Source: Sipunculus nudus | Lineage: Eukaryota; Annelida; Sipuncula; Golfingiida; Sipunculidae | DNA: 64,000 nucleotides | Assembly (NCBI GenBank): GCA_026874595.1 | Contig: CM049309.1 | Location: forward strand, 74,880,426-74,944,425 | Direction of reading: 5' to 3' | In this document: one piece after another, positions 48,968 to 62,111 of the stretch | Position numbering within the stretch: the stretch's first letter is position 1 | How the letters are laid out: each line of letters begins with the position of its first letter | Made by a program: the position numbers and the translations under genes | Notes under the pieces: generated by a model | The model's database searches: none | What the model saw: the letters and a program-made list of their open reading frames with translations, nothing else | What the model was told of the DNA's origin: nothing

Positions 48968-51512
48968 AACAAGTGACCCATGGGTCATGACGCTCAGCTG
49001 ACTGGGAAGAGATTTGCAAAAGGAAATTTTATCATCTGAATGGTAGTATATACCCATTCAACTGAAGCATCAAACAGATTAACCAACAGGCCAAGATTGT
49101 GTCTGCATTTATGTATGTCAAAAATAGAGAAAACATGCATTAAAAAATACAGGTGGCTCCACCAGTCTGCAGAAACTAATAAAAACACTTAATGGTCAAT
49201 TTCCATGCAAAGAATCATGGTGATCTCTGCATTAGTTGTTCAGATACTTCAGCTTTTGTATCAAATTTTCCATTATTCTGAGGGATACTTTGGAGTCCCA
49301 TAGCTTAAAGGATATGGGTAACAGAGACCTAATTTCAGGTTTCCACAGACACTTTTCATGGGCCTTCTTGCATGACAAGAATGAAGATTCTAGGTCCAGT
49401 TGTTACAATTTGTGCCACTGACCAGGTGACAGCATCCTTAAAGGTCTCAAAAATAAAGAAAAAATTCAAAAAATTGAATAAAATATAGGTGGCACCACCA
49501 GTCTGCAGAAACTGATGAAACACTCCATAATCAATATCCATGCAAAGAATCATGGTGATCTCTGCATTTGTTGTTCAGATACTTCAGCTTTTGTATCAAA
49601 TTGTCCATTATTCTGAGGGATACTTCGGAGTCCTATAGCTTGAAGGATATGGATAACAGAGACCTAATTTCAGGTTTCCACAGATACTTTTCATGGGCCT
49701 CCTTGCATGACCAGAATGAAGATTCTAGGTCCAGTTGTTACAATTTGTGCCACATCCTTAAAGGTCTCAAAAATAAAGAAAAAATTGAAAAATTGAATAA
49801 AATATAGGTGGCACCACCAGTCTGCAGAAACTGATGAAACACTCCATAATCAATATCCATGCAAAGAATCATGGTGATCTCTGCATTTGTTGTTCAGATA
49901 CTTCAGCATTTGTATCAAATTTTCCATTAATCTGAGGGATACTTCGGAGTCCTATAGCTTGAAGGATATGGATAACAGAGACCTAATTTCAGGTTTCCAC
50001 AGATACTTTTCATGGGCCTCCTTGCATGACCAGAATGAAGATTCTAGGTCCAGTTGTTACAATTTGTGCCACGTTAACAGATGACAGCATCGTTAAAGGT
50101 CTCAAAAATAAAGAAAAACTTTGAAAAATTGAATAACATATAGGTGGCACCACCAGTCTGCAGAAACTGATGAAACACTCCATAATCAATATCCATGCAA
50201 AGAATCATGGTGATCTCTGCATTAGTTATCAGATAATTCAGCTTTTGTATCAAACTGTCCATTATTCTGAGGGATACTTCAGAGTCCTATAGCTTGAAGG
50301 ATATGGGAAACAGAGACCTAATTTCAGGTTTCCACAGACACTTTTCATGGGCCTCCTTGCATTACAAGAATGAAGAATCTAGGTCCAGTTGTTACGATTT
50401 GTACCCTGTTGACAGATAACAACATCTTTAAAGGTCTCAAAAAACAGAGAAAAAAATTCGTAAAAATTTGAAAAAAAAAAACTGGTGGCACACCAAGTTT
50501 GCAAAAACTGTTGGAACACCTCATGAACAATATGTATGCCAAAAATCAGTGTTGAACATCAGTGTTGTAGTTACTGAGATGCAGCAGTTTTTGTATCAAA
50601 TTTTTCATTTTTCTGGGGGGGTATTTTGGAGCCATACAGCTTTAAGGATATGGGTAACAGAGACCTAATTTCAGGTTTCCATGGAGACTTTTCATAGGTC
50701 TCTCTGTGTGTCAAGAATGAAGATTCTAGGTCCAGTTGTTATGATTCGTGCCCTGTTAACAGATGTTCATAATTTTAAAGGTCTCAAAAATAGAGAAAAC
50801 AATTCGTAAAAAATTTAAAAATACAGGTGGCGCCACCAGTCTGCAGGAACTGATGGAACATCTCATGATCAATAGGTATGCCAAAAATCATGACCATCAG
50901 TGATGTAGTTAATGAGTTATTGAAGTTTTTGTATGAAATTTTTGACTATTCTGGGGGGGTACTTTGGGGCCCCATAGCTCAAATGGATATGGGTAACAGA
51001 GACCTAATTTCTGGTTTCCATGGAGACTTTTTCATAGGTCTCTCAGTGTGTCATGAATGAAGATTCTAGGTCCAGTCTTTACGATTTGCGCCCTGTTAAC
51101 AGATGTTCACATTTTTTAAGGTTTAAAAATAGAGAAAAAAATTTGTAAAAAATTGAAAAATACAGGTGGCGCCACCAGTCTGCAGGAACTGATGGAACAT
51201 CTCATGATCAATATGTATGCCAAAATTCTAATGACCATCAGTGATGTAGTTAATGAGTTATTGAAGTTTTTGTATGAAATGTTTGACTATTCTGGGGGGT
51301 ACTTTGGGGCCCCATAGCTCGAAGGATATGGGTAACAGAGACCTAATTTCTGGTTTCCTAGGAGATTTTTCATTGACCTCTCAGAATGTCCAGTTACAAG
51401 TTTCAAGGTCCAGCGCCAGTTACGATTTGTGCCAGGTTAACAGACGGACAGACGGACGACAGACAAAGGGTGATCGCTATAGCTCAGATGACTTACAGTC
51501 AGCTGAGCTAAA
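48968..51512 (+). mobile_element. Family A Helentron/HINE-like element, longest copy with about 7 internal units
   Basis: The left end AACAAGTGACCCATGGGTCA runs on to CGCTCAGCTGACTG. The right end is the perfect hairpin TAGCTCAG...CTGAGCTA (51480-51510). The 13-bp GCTCAGCTGACTG is exactly inverted as CAGTCAGCTGAGC. Seven units of about 320-340 bp each hold 'aggtggcaccaccagtctgc', 'gacctaatttcaggtttcc' and 'gaagattctaggtccagttg', near 49150-51400. The first units are close to identical (49236-50090), so amplification is recent. A 'cagacggacagacggac' run precedes the right end. The 60-90-codon frames inside are unit translations, not genes. Confidence 0.75.
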
Positions 51513-51798
51513 AAATAAACAAAATCCGATAGAGTTTTTCAGATAACTGATTATTTGCAAAAAATTTGGTGATGCTAGCTTCTGCAGTTTTTGAGATAGC
51601 TATGGTTAACGTACAGAAGACTCACGACGAACGACACCGCACCATTGCATAAGCTCACAGGTTCGCTAAAAAAGTTGATGGCACCACCAAATATGACAAC
51701 TGATCTACATTTAAAATCTATATATGTGTAATTTCCTTTCAGAATCAGCCAAGTCATTACTGAAACTGTTTATCAGTATTGTCTGAATTCACAGAAAA

Positions 51799-52970
51799 AC
51801 TAGAATACGGGTAGTCGGCAAGCGACTACGTGTATCCGCCTAAATCAGAGTGGAACGGGTGAAGTGAGGCATGGATTGAGTGGCAAGGGGAAATAGAGTG
51901 AAGTGTTGCATATTATCATGGATGTCTGCAGCCAAATGGTGTATGTACAAAATCCAGAAAGCCGTCCAAGTTGTATACATATGCAAAATTTGAGGCATAT
52001 AAGTCAACCACTATATGTTTATGAGTGATTTTAGCCCGTGGCAGACAAACAGATGGACGCTGTGCAAAAATGGTTAAAGGTGGCGCCACCAGTTTTGCAT
52101 ATGATAAAGAGCTGTGTGAGATCTATACACATGCAAAATTTTGGCCCAATCGGTCAAACGGTTCCCGAGATATGAGCTTGGATGTCTGCAGCGTAAAAGT
52201 GAAAGTAGGTGGCGCCACCTGTCATAAAATCAAGAGAGCTGTCGGGGATGTATAAACCTGCAAAATTTTAGGCAGATATGTCAAACCACTGACGAGATAT
52301 GAGTGATTTTATCCCATGGCAGACAAACAGACGGGAGCTGTGCAAAAATGGCTGCAGGTGGCGCCACCAGTTTTGTGTATGATAAAGAGCTATGTGAGAT
52401 CTATATACATGCAAAATTTTTGCCCAATCGGTCAAACGGTTCCCGAGATATGAGCTTGGATGTCTGCAGCGTAAACGTGAATGTAGGTGGCGCCACCTGT
52501 CATAAAAACAGAAAAGCTATCCAGGATGTATACGCATGCCAAATTTCAGGTGAATTAGTCAAGTCACTGCAGAGATATGAGTGATTTTAACCCAAGGCAG
52601 ACGAACAGATGGACACTGTGCATACATGGTTGCAGGTGGCGCCACCATTTTTTGTGTATGTTATAAAGCTCTCCAAGGGCTACATTTGTGCAAAAAAATT
52701 TTCCTGATCCGTCAAACGGTTCCCGAGATATGTGGTTTTATGTGTGGAATTAGACGCACAAACGGACGCAGAGCGCAGAGGAAAGGTCAGAGGTCAAAAC
52801 AAAATCAGGGTGCAGCAGTTCACATGTGACCCGAACATAATCCCGGGTTTTGTAAAATTCCGCCCAGCGGTTACGGAGGAGTTCTCCGGACACCTACGCG
52901 GCGGCGGTGGTGGCGGCGTGCAGCTGAAAACATAGTATCCGCAAAACTCTGTTTTGGCGGATACAATAAC
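51799..52970 (+). mobile_element. Family B Helentron/HINE-like element, full-length copy
   Basis: The left end ACTAGAATACGGGTAG is followed by a perfect 7-bp hairpin GTAGTCG/CGACTAC (51811-51829) and GTATCCGCC (51832-51840). The right end is a hairpin GTATCCGC...GCGGATAC (52935-52964) containing GGCGGATAC, the inverse of 51832-51840. Two and a half internal units of about 275 bp carry the palindrome GGTGGCGCCACC (about 52079, 52206, 52359, 52486, 52637). A CG-rich stretch 'gcggcggcggtggtggcggc' lies just before the 3' hairpin (52898-52918). Ends and plan match Helentron-type non-autonomous elements, but the sequence is distinct from family A. No coding capacity. Confidence 0.7.
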
Positions 52971-52984
52971 ACAAATGTGTCAAT

Positions 52985-53265
52985 GACAGTTATGAAAAGG
53001 GTTGGGTCAATTTTCTTGCAATTTTGACAAAGATATATGTGGGGATGATAACATTCTTAGATTTTTTGCAAAAATGTAGATGATGCCACCAAATGTGGTT
53101 TGTTGTGCACTTGGTCCAACAAATGCATGGTTAAAAATTGTTGTGAATATCTGCTGTGCTATTGCTGAGAAAAGCTGTCAACTGACAAACAACCAGCAAA
53201 TGACAGAAAAATGCTCCACCATGTCAGTAGTGGCTATAGTTCACAGGTAAGCTAAAAATACCTGT
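52985..53265 (+). repeat. Decayed family A-like 3' fragment
   Basis: Shows 'atgtagatgatgccacc', 'tgacagaaaaatgct' and an end 'gtggctatagttcacaggtaagctaaaaa' (53228-53256), similar to the right ends of family A elements. A similar fragment sits at 51540-51690, between the two full elements. No 5' end visible. Confidence 0.4.
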
Positions 53266-53269
53266 GTAG

Positions 53270-54107
53270 GTGAATGAGATGATCATGTGTCTTGTGTGTG
53301 AATATTATAGATACACACACACAAACATATCCTTTAATGTCACTTATGATAAAGCACATACTGTTATACCTGTTAATCACTGGAGCATGTTCCAGAGAAA
53401 CACCCATCAATCAATTCACAGAAACTGATGCAGATCAGAACCATGCATTGATAATTACACACCTATAGTTAGTAAGGTCGTATGATGCATACGTAGTGGA
53501 GCAAACACTGAAAATTATGTATAACTTTACAAATGGCCAAAATGTCTAAATATTATGTAAACTTTGGCAGCAGGAATGATTTCATAAAGCACATGTTAGT
53601 TTCAGGGAAAGAAATGTAAATGATGTTCATGTGTACAAAATAATACAAGACAGATTTAACTTGACATGAAATAATATTCTGAGAGTCCAAATACTATCCA
53701 CTGGTCTTTAATTATGATCTTTATATTATAATTATATTGCTGTATTCTATATCATCATAACTTGCAGCTAATTGCATACATAGATATACAGAGATGATCA
53801 TGATATCAATACTTCAAATCATAGAAGTACTGAACTTTAAATTCAGCAAAAGCACCTTAGTACAACCTGGGTGTTAAAACTTAAATGGATACAATATATA
53901 CACTGTTGATCAGAACATGAGTAACATAGATAAAATGCTTTTCTTTTGCAGAAAAAAATATAGTCAAACAATTTACCCATTTCTGCAGAGAAAAAGGACT
54001 CTAGGAAAAGCGAAATGTACCATATGTTTTTTCCCTGTATTATTTTCAAAAAGCATAAACATCTTACATAGACCCTGAAAGGTTAAATTACCTATATGCA
54101 GTTTTTC
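53270..54107. other. Intronic non-coding DNA, no feature seen
   Basis: AT-rich. A short (AC)n run lies near 53313-53325. No exon or repeat end supported. Confidence 0.45.
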
Positions 54108-54240
54108 TGAAGTGCTCATTAGAGCATGGGACTGTAACCACCTGGATTCATGCCAGGTTACTATGTTTGGGAGTTACACCTCAATAAACACATAGCCTTG
54201 AGCAGGACATCCCCCAATATCACGTGAGAATTAATAAATA
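54108..54240 (+). mobile_element. Probable tRNA-derived SINE relic
   Basis: 'ctcattagagcatgggact' then 'gtaaccacctggattcatgcc' resembles the tRNA-like head of a SINE: a decayed A box, the phrase 'TTAGAGCATGGGACTGTAACC', and a degraded B box GGATTCATGCC. Further on, 'ccttgagcaggacatccc' resembles the conserved central motif TTGGGCAAGACACTT of V-type SINEs. The box sequences are damaged, so the copy is probably inactive. This is recognition by pattern only. Confidence 0.45.
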
Positions 54241-57200
54241 ACTCTACATGTACACATCACCTTATTTGACATGCAAGCTACGTGCAGTATGTCACCTTCA
54301 TTTGTCTGTCACTGTGTTAAGTCAAAAAAGACATGATGCCATTCACCAAATCAAAAGCTGTCTCTATTATACACAATTATTTTAAGGTGCCATTGTGAGT
54401 AAACTGACTTACTTAATACTTTATTAATTATCATAAAACATGAATTATTTCAAATAAAAAATAATGAAGAAATGGAACATTTGCCTTTTTCATCAGTGGA
54501 ATCTATGGCCATATTTTCTTTGAAGAAGATCATTCTTACAAATAAAATATTCTTTAATGCATCTGTTAGAAATTCATCATAACAACAGCTAGATCAGCAA
54601 CACTTCCGCCTCCCCTTCTTCCGTACTTGATGCCCTAAGAGTTGTTCCATATTAACACCATTTCTCTGTGAAAGGACCATTAACTAAATGTGTAACTGTT
54701 GAAATGACCATGCTTTGTGTGATAATAAGGGGACCTTCTGTGATGATACATGGATTCTTTCAAATGGGCAAATTATACCAATAATTTGCAAAAAAATGTG
54801 ACTGCTATAGCAAATCAATATCACTTGACATTAACAGGGCTTCTACTGAATGATACCCCTGATCAGGCACATGTTTTATCATACACCTAATGGGTATATT
54901 TAATGCTAAAGGTACTCATACAGGTAAAGGTATCAAGTAGCTTGCTTATATTATATATTGATGGTGTCCATATCTGAAGATTCCTTAATGCATTTACCTG
55001 GCTCTTGTTTCAATGTTCATACTTAAGGTTTGAATCTAGAATCAGACAGTAATGCTATTGTTATAATTCAGATATCATAAACATTACCATGGTGACTAAT
55101 GTAAACCTCTCTCACTTTAGCCATAAAAATGTGACTTAAGTTACTCTACCACTACATATATCTGTTCATTCTTGTGATTTTTCTAAAATGCCTTTAATGT
55201 TGTACAACATAAATTCCAAGTAACCAGCCATTACCTGCATATGAAGGGTCTTTCAAAAGTTGTTTATACCACCCACTACTGGTACTTGGTCACACCCTGA
55301 AGGTAATTTATAACCCATGTCTGTGCTCATTTTGTCATATCTAAGCATTTCCTCTGACCTTTGACACCATACAAACCGACTAATGAAATCTAGAGTCTTA
55401 TATACAACACTACTGCTTCATATTAGAGCAATATAAAACCATTCTCAATTTACATAATTAGATTTTAGCCTACAACTGATTATAAAAAGCTAGCCGTGTC
55501 TTGGTCTCACAAAAAATCATATAAATATCAATTACAGTAACAAAACATAGGTGACAGCATGCCTGCAAAATTGTATCTTTTGTATTATTAATCTGGGAAC
55601 TGTTTCACTTAATGCTCCATATCAACAGCAATAATAAAGAACACATGCGTCATTCTCATATTTATTACCAGTTGTATTAAATAAAAATGTGTTAACTAAT
55701 AAAATGCTAATATTGATTCATTAAATTATAGGCACAAATTTGATTTCCAATGTGTGCAGTGTGTGCAGTATATTATTACCCTTTGAAGGTACATAACTGG
55801 CAATAAGCAGAAGTCTAGGGTTTTTTTTTAGCTATTAAGGTCTCTCTCGTTAAAACATCTCATGCAACACTGGGCTTTTTTCAAAATTGTCATTCATCAA
55901 GGTTAACAGTTGTTACTAAATAAGATTTAAAAACTGACAAATTCATAGGTGAAATTAAAAACTGTATTTAGGCAATTTATCATTCATAAACCAAAGCCTC
56001 ATGGACTTTGATTGACAGGTTGCCAGACAGATAAATACAGTGTAAAACAGAAGAAAAGCAATCCCATTTGAGCTACACCTTATGAAAACCACTCTACCAA
56101 ATCAAATATGTCCAGGTGCAAATTAGGTAGTTATCTTCCAGAAATAAATGTGTAGAAGATTTTGGTTGAATGACTGTCACATTTTTAACTGAAAGTCTGT
56201 GACAGACTGTCACACAGTCAGATACAAGCAACAGTCAAGCAATGCTTCTAAACTTCTCTTAAGAGCGACCCTTGTACTAAATATAAATGAAGCTGAATAA
56301 TACTTAGGCAAGTTAGACAGAAAGACTCACTGAGAGACAGACAGTAATGGCCATACTGATCAATGTCCAACAAGCACAGAAACATGAACCATGAATGTGA
56401 AGCCTTAATAACAACAATAAATATGTCACATGACATTAGTGCTAGCATATTGTTGAAGTTAAAAGTCAAAATCCCTTAAAAACTTATACTTGACCAGCTC
56501 TTTTTGTATTTACCACAGCAACAGAAGTTGAATGGGAGGTTTTGTTCTTATCTGTGAATGCAGTTTTGTCTCTTCATCTGTCTGTATGTTTGCCTATTTC
56601 TATTTGTCCGGGTTTTTTTTTCAAATATGTATGAAAAAAAAACTTTATAGATAAATATAATTAATATTTTGTAAACAGGTTGGAGATGATGCCAGAAAGA
56701 GATTAAATTTTGGGGTTGACATGAAGCAAGATCCAGATGAGGATGCAAATTTACCTTGCCAAGAGGCCAGATGTGAACCTGTGTAATGCAATATAAACAG
56801 CTAGCAGGTATAGACCTAATTTGGAAATATAAGTGATTATTTGAAATACATGTGATGGTCAATTAGTCTTGTTGGTTTATACATCTAAATCCATCTATTT
56901 TACATCCAATGGAGATACTTGGCACCATTAAAACAGTTACTTACACAGTTACACAATAACATGTATACATTTCCAGGCAAATACATTATCAAAATTAAAA
57001 TAGCCATACTTTTTTTTATATAATTGTCACCTTCATGTAAAAAAAAACTAAAAAATGGCAACCACTGATATTTATTTGTTGCAAACAAATGTATAATTCT
57101 TTCTGCAAGAGCAGGGGTATTGTGAAACTTTTATATGCTTTTATTCTAGCTAGACTGTAAAACTAAGTATTGAGTTGAACTGAGGATATTTGAAAAAGTG

Positions 57201-60200
57201 TAGTTTATGGCACAACTGGGATTTCATGTAGAATTCAAATGCAGTTTTTCTTATCCTATTCTGTAATTTCAGGGACAGGACTTCTGAGAATTTGATATTC
57301 ATATCAGCGTTTGCAGAGAAGTGATGTTTGTTTGAATAAAGACAGTGTTTTGCCTTGGAAATGTCTGAGAGAATTTAGTCCAAGCAGGGTTGTTTATCAC
57401 CATAACCTCTGTTAAAATATGCACAGGTATATGGCAAGGAGTTGAAGGTATGTCCCATGGACAAAACAATGACCCAAAGGTCAAAAGTCTTGCACTAAGG
57501 ACACTACTCACAAAATTAGCGGACCAAGAACAAAAAGGGAAACAACAGAGTCAAAGAGCTCTCTCACAGTTGACTTCTTCTATGCAATGTCCAGGAGTAT
57601 GCATGAACCAAAACAACCCTTTTCATTGAGCAGCCCAAAATCAGTACCCTTGATGTGATTCTCCCACACATGCTTGATATTTCACATAAAACTATATAAA
57701 TGCATGTTTATTGTGTGATTTAGCCACATGGCTCCAGCTTCAAAGAGGTGATGTAAAAGTGTCCCCAAGATCTTATCTTCATTTATACCTCCAGTAAAAG
57801 TACATTATACACAGAAAGAGTCTCTGGGTGACTGTGCCCAATTACATACTTCATTTTTACATAACCAATTTTTCTTTATGCTACATCCCTTATACATCTG
57901 GTTCTTTATAGACTCTTAATTATGATAAAACAGGGTCCATGTAATTTCAAAATGTACTTTTGGATAGAAATGTAGTAATTAATATACTTCAATATATTAC
58001 AATATGGGAGTATATATTTGAAGTAGGGAATATGTTATATTTTTTATTTAATGCTTGAAGTGAAATTCAACTCTACTGTGAACAATTATTTCTATAAATA
58101 ACTACTGATATTATTTATTTCAGGCTGATGTATTCATACCAATTCAATATCTGTACACCACAATATACAAATTCATATAACATTTATAATTACAACACTT
58201 TAAAATGGATAAGACCTCAGGCTGGAAGGACTACTTTAAACTGGCACCTATACTGGATTTTGGTTCATATATACAGTAAAAAACATACAAGAAAAAGTTT
58301 TTATATACTGCATTCTAATATGATTAATTCTATCTACCTCTACCTAGTCATGACCCATAAAGTATGTAACATGAGCAGAAATAACCTGTTCAGGGATGAT
58401 CACAATTAACTACACAAAACAGGGTGGATTACTTTAACCTTTTTTGTTTCATACTGTTTTGTCATTTGTAGTCAACTATAACTCCATGTCACCAATCTAT
58501 ATCCACCTATTTTTTAATTTTCCTAAAAGCTTATATTGGTTTATTATTCATTTTGTTTACACATGGGGCAGACCACTGACCTCCTGTGAGACTGAAGTTT
58601 TACAACATTTTTACTCTTTACAATTATAGATCTGACAGATTGAACTAGTGGCTGCATGAGTAGCAAACTAGTATTTACAGCTGTTCATGTTTTTTTATCA
58701 ACATGTTAACAAGAAATTATCCAGCATGCAGCTGCCAACTGCAGCTAATTTTTGCAAGTAACCAATTACCTCAATTAACTTAAGTGTAGGTAAACATATA
58801 ATGATTTCTCATATTTTATAAAACTGCTTTTCCTAAATGCCACGAAGGGAAGGTATTCAATTCCCTTGTTGTACATTCATGCCCAAGGCTTGCCTTGCAA
58901 ATAGAATTTTCACAATAAAATTTCCACTTGAGAAAAATTACCCCCCAAAAAATCAAGTGGACAGAGGGTGGTGCTGTTGGTAGGGAAAGGAGATGGGGGG
59001 GGGGGGGGGATCATGGATGCTTGATGGAGGAAACTATGACTGATACTCATTCTTGTCCAGTATGCAGCTAGAAGACTGACCTTTACATTTATGTAAATGT
59101 CTTATACATTTTGGATATGATCAAGAAGTACAAGTAAAACCCACCGAACATCATGTGGTGAGCCATATAATACTGAGCTGCTTGGCCAAAAGTAGTATAA
59201 TCACCCTGCAGGTGACAGCAGGTACCCCCTATCATTACTCATATCACAAGTATATAACTGGGACATCTCATTTCTACATCTTCCTTTCACACATCCCCTA
59301 TCAAGCATAAAATAAATGACTGAAATATGGGCTGTCAGGTTAATGCTCCCTGTACCCAGAGCTTTCAGTACATCTCTCATTGTATGCTTTGTTACCAGTT
59401 TAAGTTCATTCATGTTGCATTCTTCTCATTCTGTATTGTACAGAGTTTCATGTAATGTTAGCTGAAGTATTATTTTGGCATTTTATTTTGAGAATTGCAG
59501 CAGAAATTTTTTTTTTTGTACTGTCAGTGGCAAAAAAACCATACTTATGGAATACAATAAGGCAATCTCAACACCAATTTCTATTATTATCATGTGTGTT
59601 GGGTTATCTTTTGTTATAAAAAACTATGCAACTAAATTCTTCTCCTAAAAATACCTTCTCCTAATCCTTCGGTCATCCCTCCTTCCTTCTATCTATCCCT
59701 TATACACAAAAATATAATAAGGAGTTGCCCATTCAAAACAATTAATTTGAAACAAACTGAAACTCAATGTTACCTACCTTTGACGCTTGAAAGAGCTCTG
59801 TTTTGTTATTTATTCAAAATGCACATATATTATATTAAAGCCAGCGTAGTTTATCTCCTGCTGATGTTTGAAGTGACACATATCAACTGTGTGTGGCAGA
59901 AAGATACAGCACAATTTCTTTTAACATCTATGATATGCTTGGTTACACATGGGGAACGTAGGTTAGGTAAACCACCAACTGCAATAGGTACAGTTCCATT
60001 CATAGGTGCAAGTGGCAGATATTGTGCCCACTTGTTTTACCTGTGGTGTGCTTTATATAAGACCTCACCGTTCAGTGACATAATATACGACCACTGTGGG
60101 AGCACTGCACGATTTCTGTGACAAACAAGCATGACAACAACTGCATGGTGTTCACTTCTGCTTTTATTTACATGCACACATGTGTTTTAGAATAGGGATA

Positions 60201-61505
60201 TAAATAACTTGATTTCTGTTTGTTTGTTTGAACATTTCAACATAGCTTTTGAATTGATTTAACACAATATATCCTATTAGGTCAAAGTTGGTAGGCCTGA
60301 CTGAAACAAGTACGTTTTAACAGATCTGAAGTATCAAATAAGTAAGCTGAACCTAAAAATAATTTTTACGGCTGCAATGATTCATGAACTCATAATGTAA
60401 TATGTATCATGAATCAATACAAAATATGTAATAATACCATATATGTAATAATATAATATATAATATATTTAAAGTGTATCATAGTTTCATTTCAATGTAA
60501 ATATTTTCCTTGTTAATAAAAGTTAACCAAACTTCTACTCATAAAATTTATTTCCACACTAGAATGGAACTCTACTGAGCGTATACCTCCATCAATGAAA
60601 AAAAAACAATCCCACCTGGGTTCGCATCTAACTTTAATGGAATCTATTGGGACCCTTAACCCTCCCCACAACAATGTTTTGTGGAAACTTGTTAAGTAAT
60701 GTTTCTGTAATTCTGCTCACAGACAGATACCCAGACAAACAGAGCAAACTGACACAGGTAACAACATAACTTCCTTTGAGGAGATAACCAGTGATAAACT
60801 TTTACAACAAATTTCTGAATAATCAGCTTATCAACTTTAGCGCTGAGCTGTGGAAAAGCTTATGAGACTAAACACATTTCATCTTGAATGCCTTTTATAG
60901 CACTGCAGGAATATTATTAAATGTCTGGCTTTATTTTCTACTGATTGGTCAAATATTGCTAACCTGAGCATACAAGTACAATACAGGGAAACTCTCCTTA
61001 TGGGCACCATACTCTCTTACACTTACCTTGTATCATGGTGGATAGGTGCCAGTGTATTGTTTGATGGCTATACACATTATACTTCATTTGCCAGTAAATG
61101 GTAAATCTGACAGGACCAGCCATTTACTATGTCATTAGGACTTTTTTTTAATGAAATGTAATTGTGGTGATTTTTTTCTTATCTGGATGTTGTGTTTCTG
61201 TCATTTTTTCTACAAAATAATAATTTCCTTTTAAATTATTAAAATTTCATGTATGAGCATTCTAGCCCTGAAAACCTCTCAAGCCTGGGCCTCCATAATA
61301 GCAAAATCTACTGAGACTTCACAGGATAAACTGCTTCTCAATTCACATAATTAGATGGTAAATGTTCTAAAAATATTTGGCACATTTAGATCCTCAGTTT
61401 AAGTTACACTTTGGGATACATTTAGGGACAATTTCTCCTTTACTGAAAGTCAGATATCTTAAATACTGTTTTTTTTTTTTTGTTCATTATGAGTCACTTA
61501 TTAAG
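54241..61505. other. Intronic non-coding DNA, no supported feature
   Basis: AT-rich sequence with a G15 run near 58996-59010, a T-run near 61470 and an AT-only stretch near 60415-60475. Frames at 57390-57629 (plus) and 59747-60121 (plus, 124 codons) lack recognisable domains and are not called. Confidence 0.4.
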
Positions 61506-62060
61506 ACAATTATTACCGTAGATCCGTGTTTTACCACCGCGGCCATAAAATAAGACTTAGAACCGAAAATCCTGACTAATTTTAATCGACAAGAGATGCG
61601 GCTATAATACGCAGGTTAGGCTAAAACCAAACGTACAAGAGACTCGACGGCCAGCAGTGGCGCAATGGGCGATATTAGGCAGAGGAAGGTGGAAGTGAAT
61701 ACTAAGAATATATATTTAATGATACTGCATATTTGTGTATTAATTTTATTCATTGTTAATGTTATAAATGTAAAATTAATATTGTAAACAGGCTTATATG
61801 TATTAACAAACTTCTCTGAGTCAGTCACAAACCACGGCCTTTTTGGCGCCATGTCTATAAAAGATCGATATTCACTCACCAAATTATGCACTCTAACGGT
61901 TGTACCTAAATTTGAGCATGGCTGCAATACCGGTAAAACAAGATATTTCTGGAACATATCCTTTCTTTTAAAATAAACTGTAAAACAAAAGATAACCAAA
62001 GACCATACGTTCTTCAGCAATTAAACCTGCGTTCATGTTCAGATACTTATTCGTTCATCA
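61506..62060 (-). other. CpG-richer segment with a possible alternative first exon
   Basis: CpG is markedly more frequent than in the flanks. On the minus strand an open frame contains MFQKYLVLPVLQPCSNL..., passing donor-like sites TTAG|GTACAA (phase 1) and TTTG|GTGAGT (phase 0). Upstream lies GAGCGCCATCTG (about 62075). A short inverted pair, 'taccaccgcggcc' and 'gatgcggctataatacg' (61530-61612), hints at a small MITE. The sequence could be an internal promoter and first exon of the long gene, an unrelated small gene, or transposon debris. No domain is recognised. Confidence 0.3.
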
Positions 62061-62111
62061 CATTGTCAACAGATGGCGCTCAAAGGTCATAACCTCACCA
62101 GCTAGTTCAGT

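Noticed and set aside
49236-50084. Repeated frames beginning MFRYFSFCIKLSIIL
   Set aside because: Identical translations recur because the family A unit recurs. There is no start context or conservation argument for a protein.
59747-60121. A 124-codon plus-strand frame
   Set aside because: No domain, no splice context and no upstream signals. Composition is like translated intron, so probably chance.
61616-62020. A 134-codon minus-strand frame as a small independent gene
   Set aside because: The first residues depend on a non-ATG start and the second half is a low-complexity, AT-rich hydrophobic run. No known family was recognised. Kept only as part of a low-confidence candidate region.
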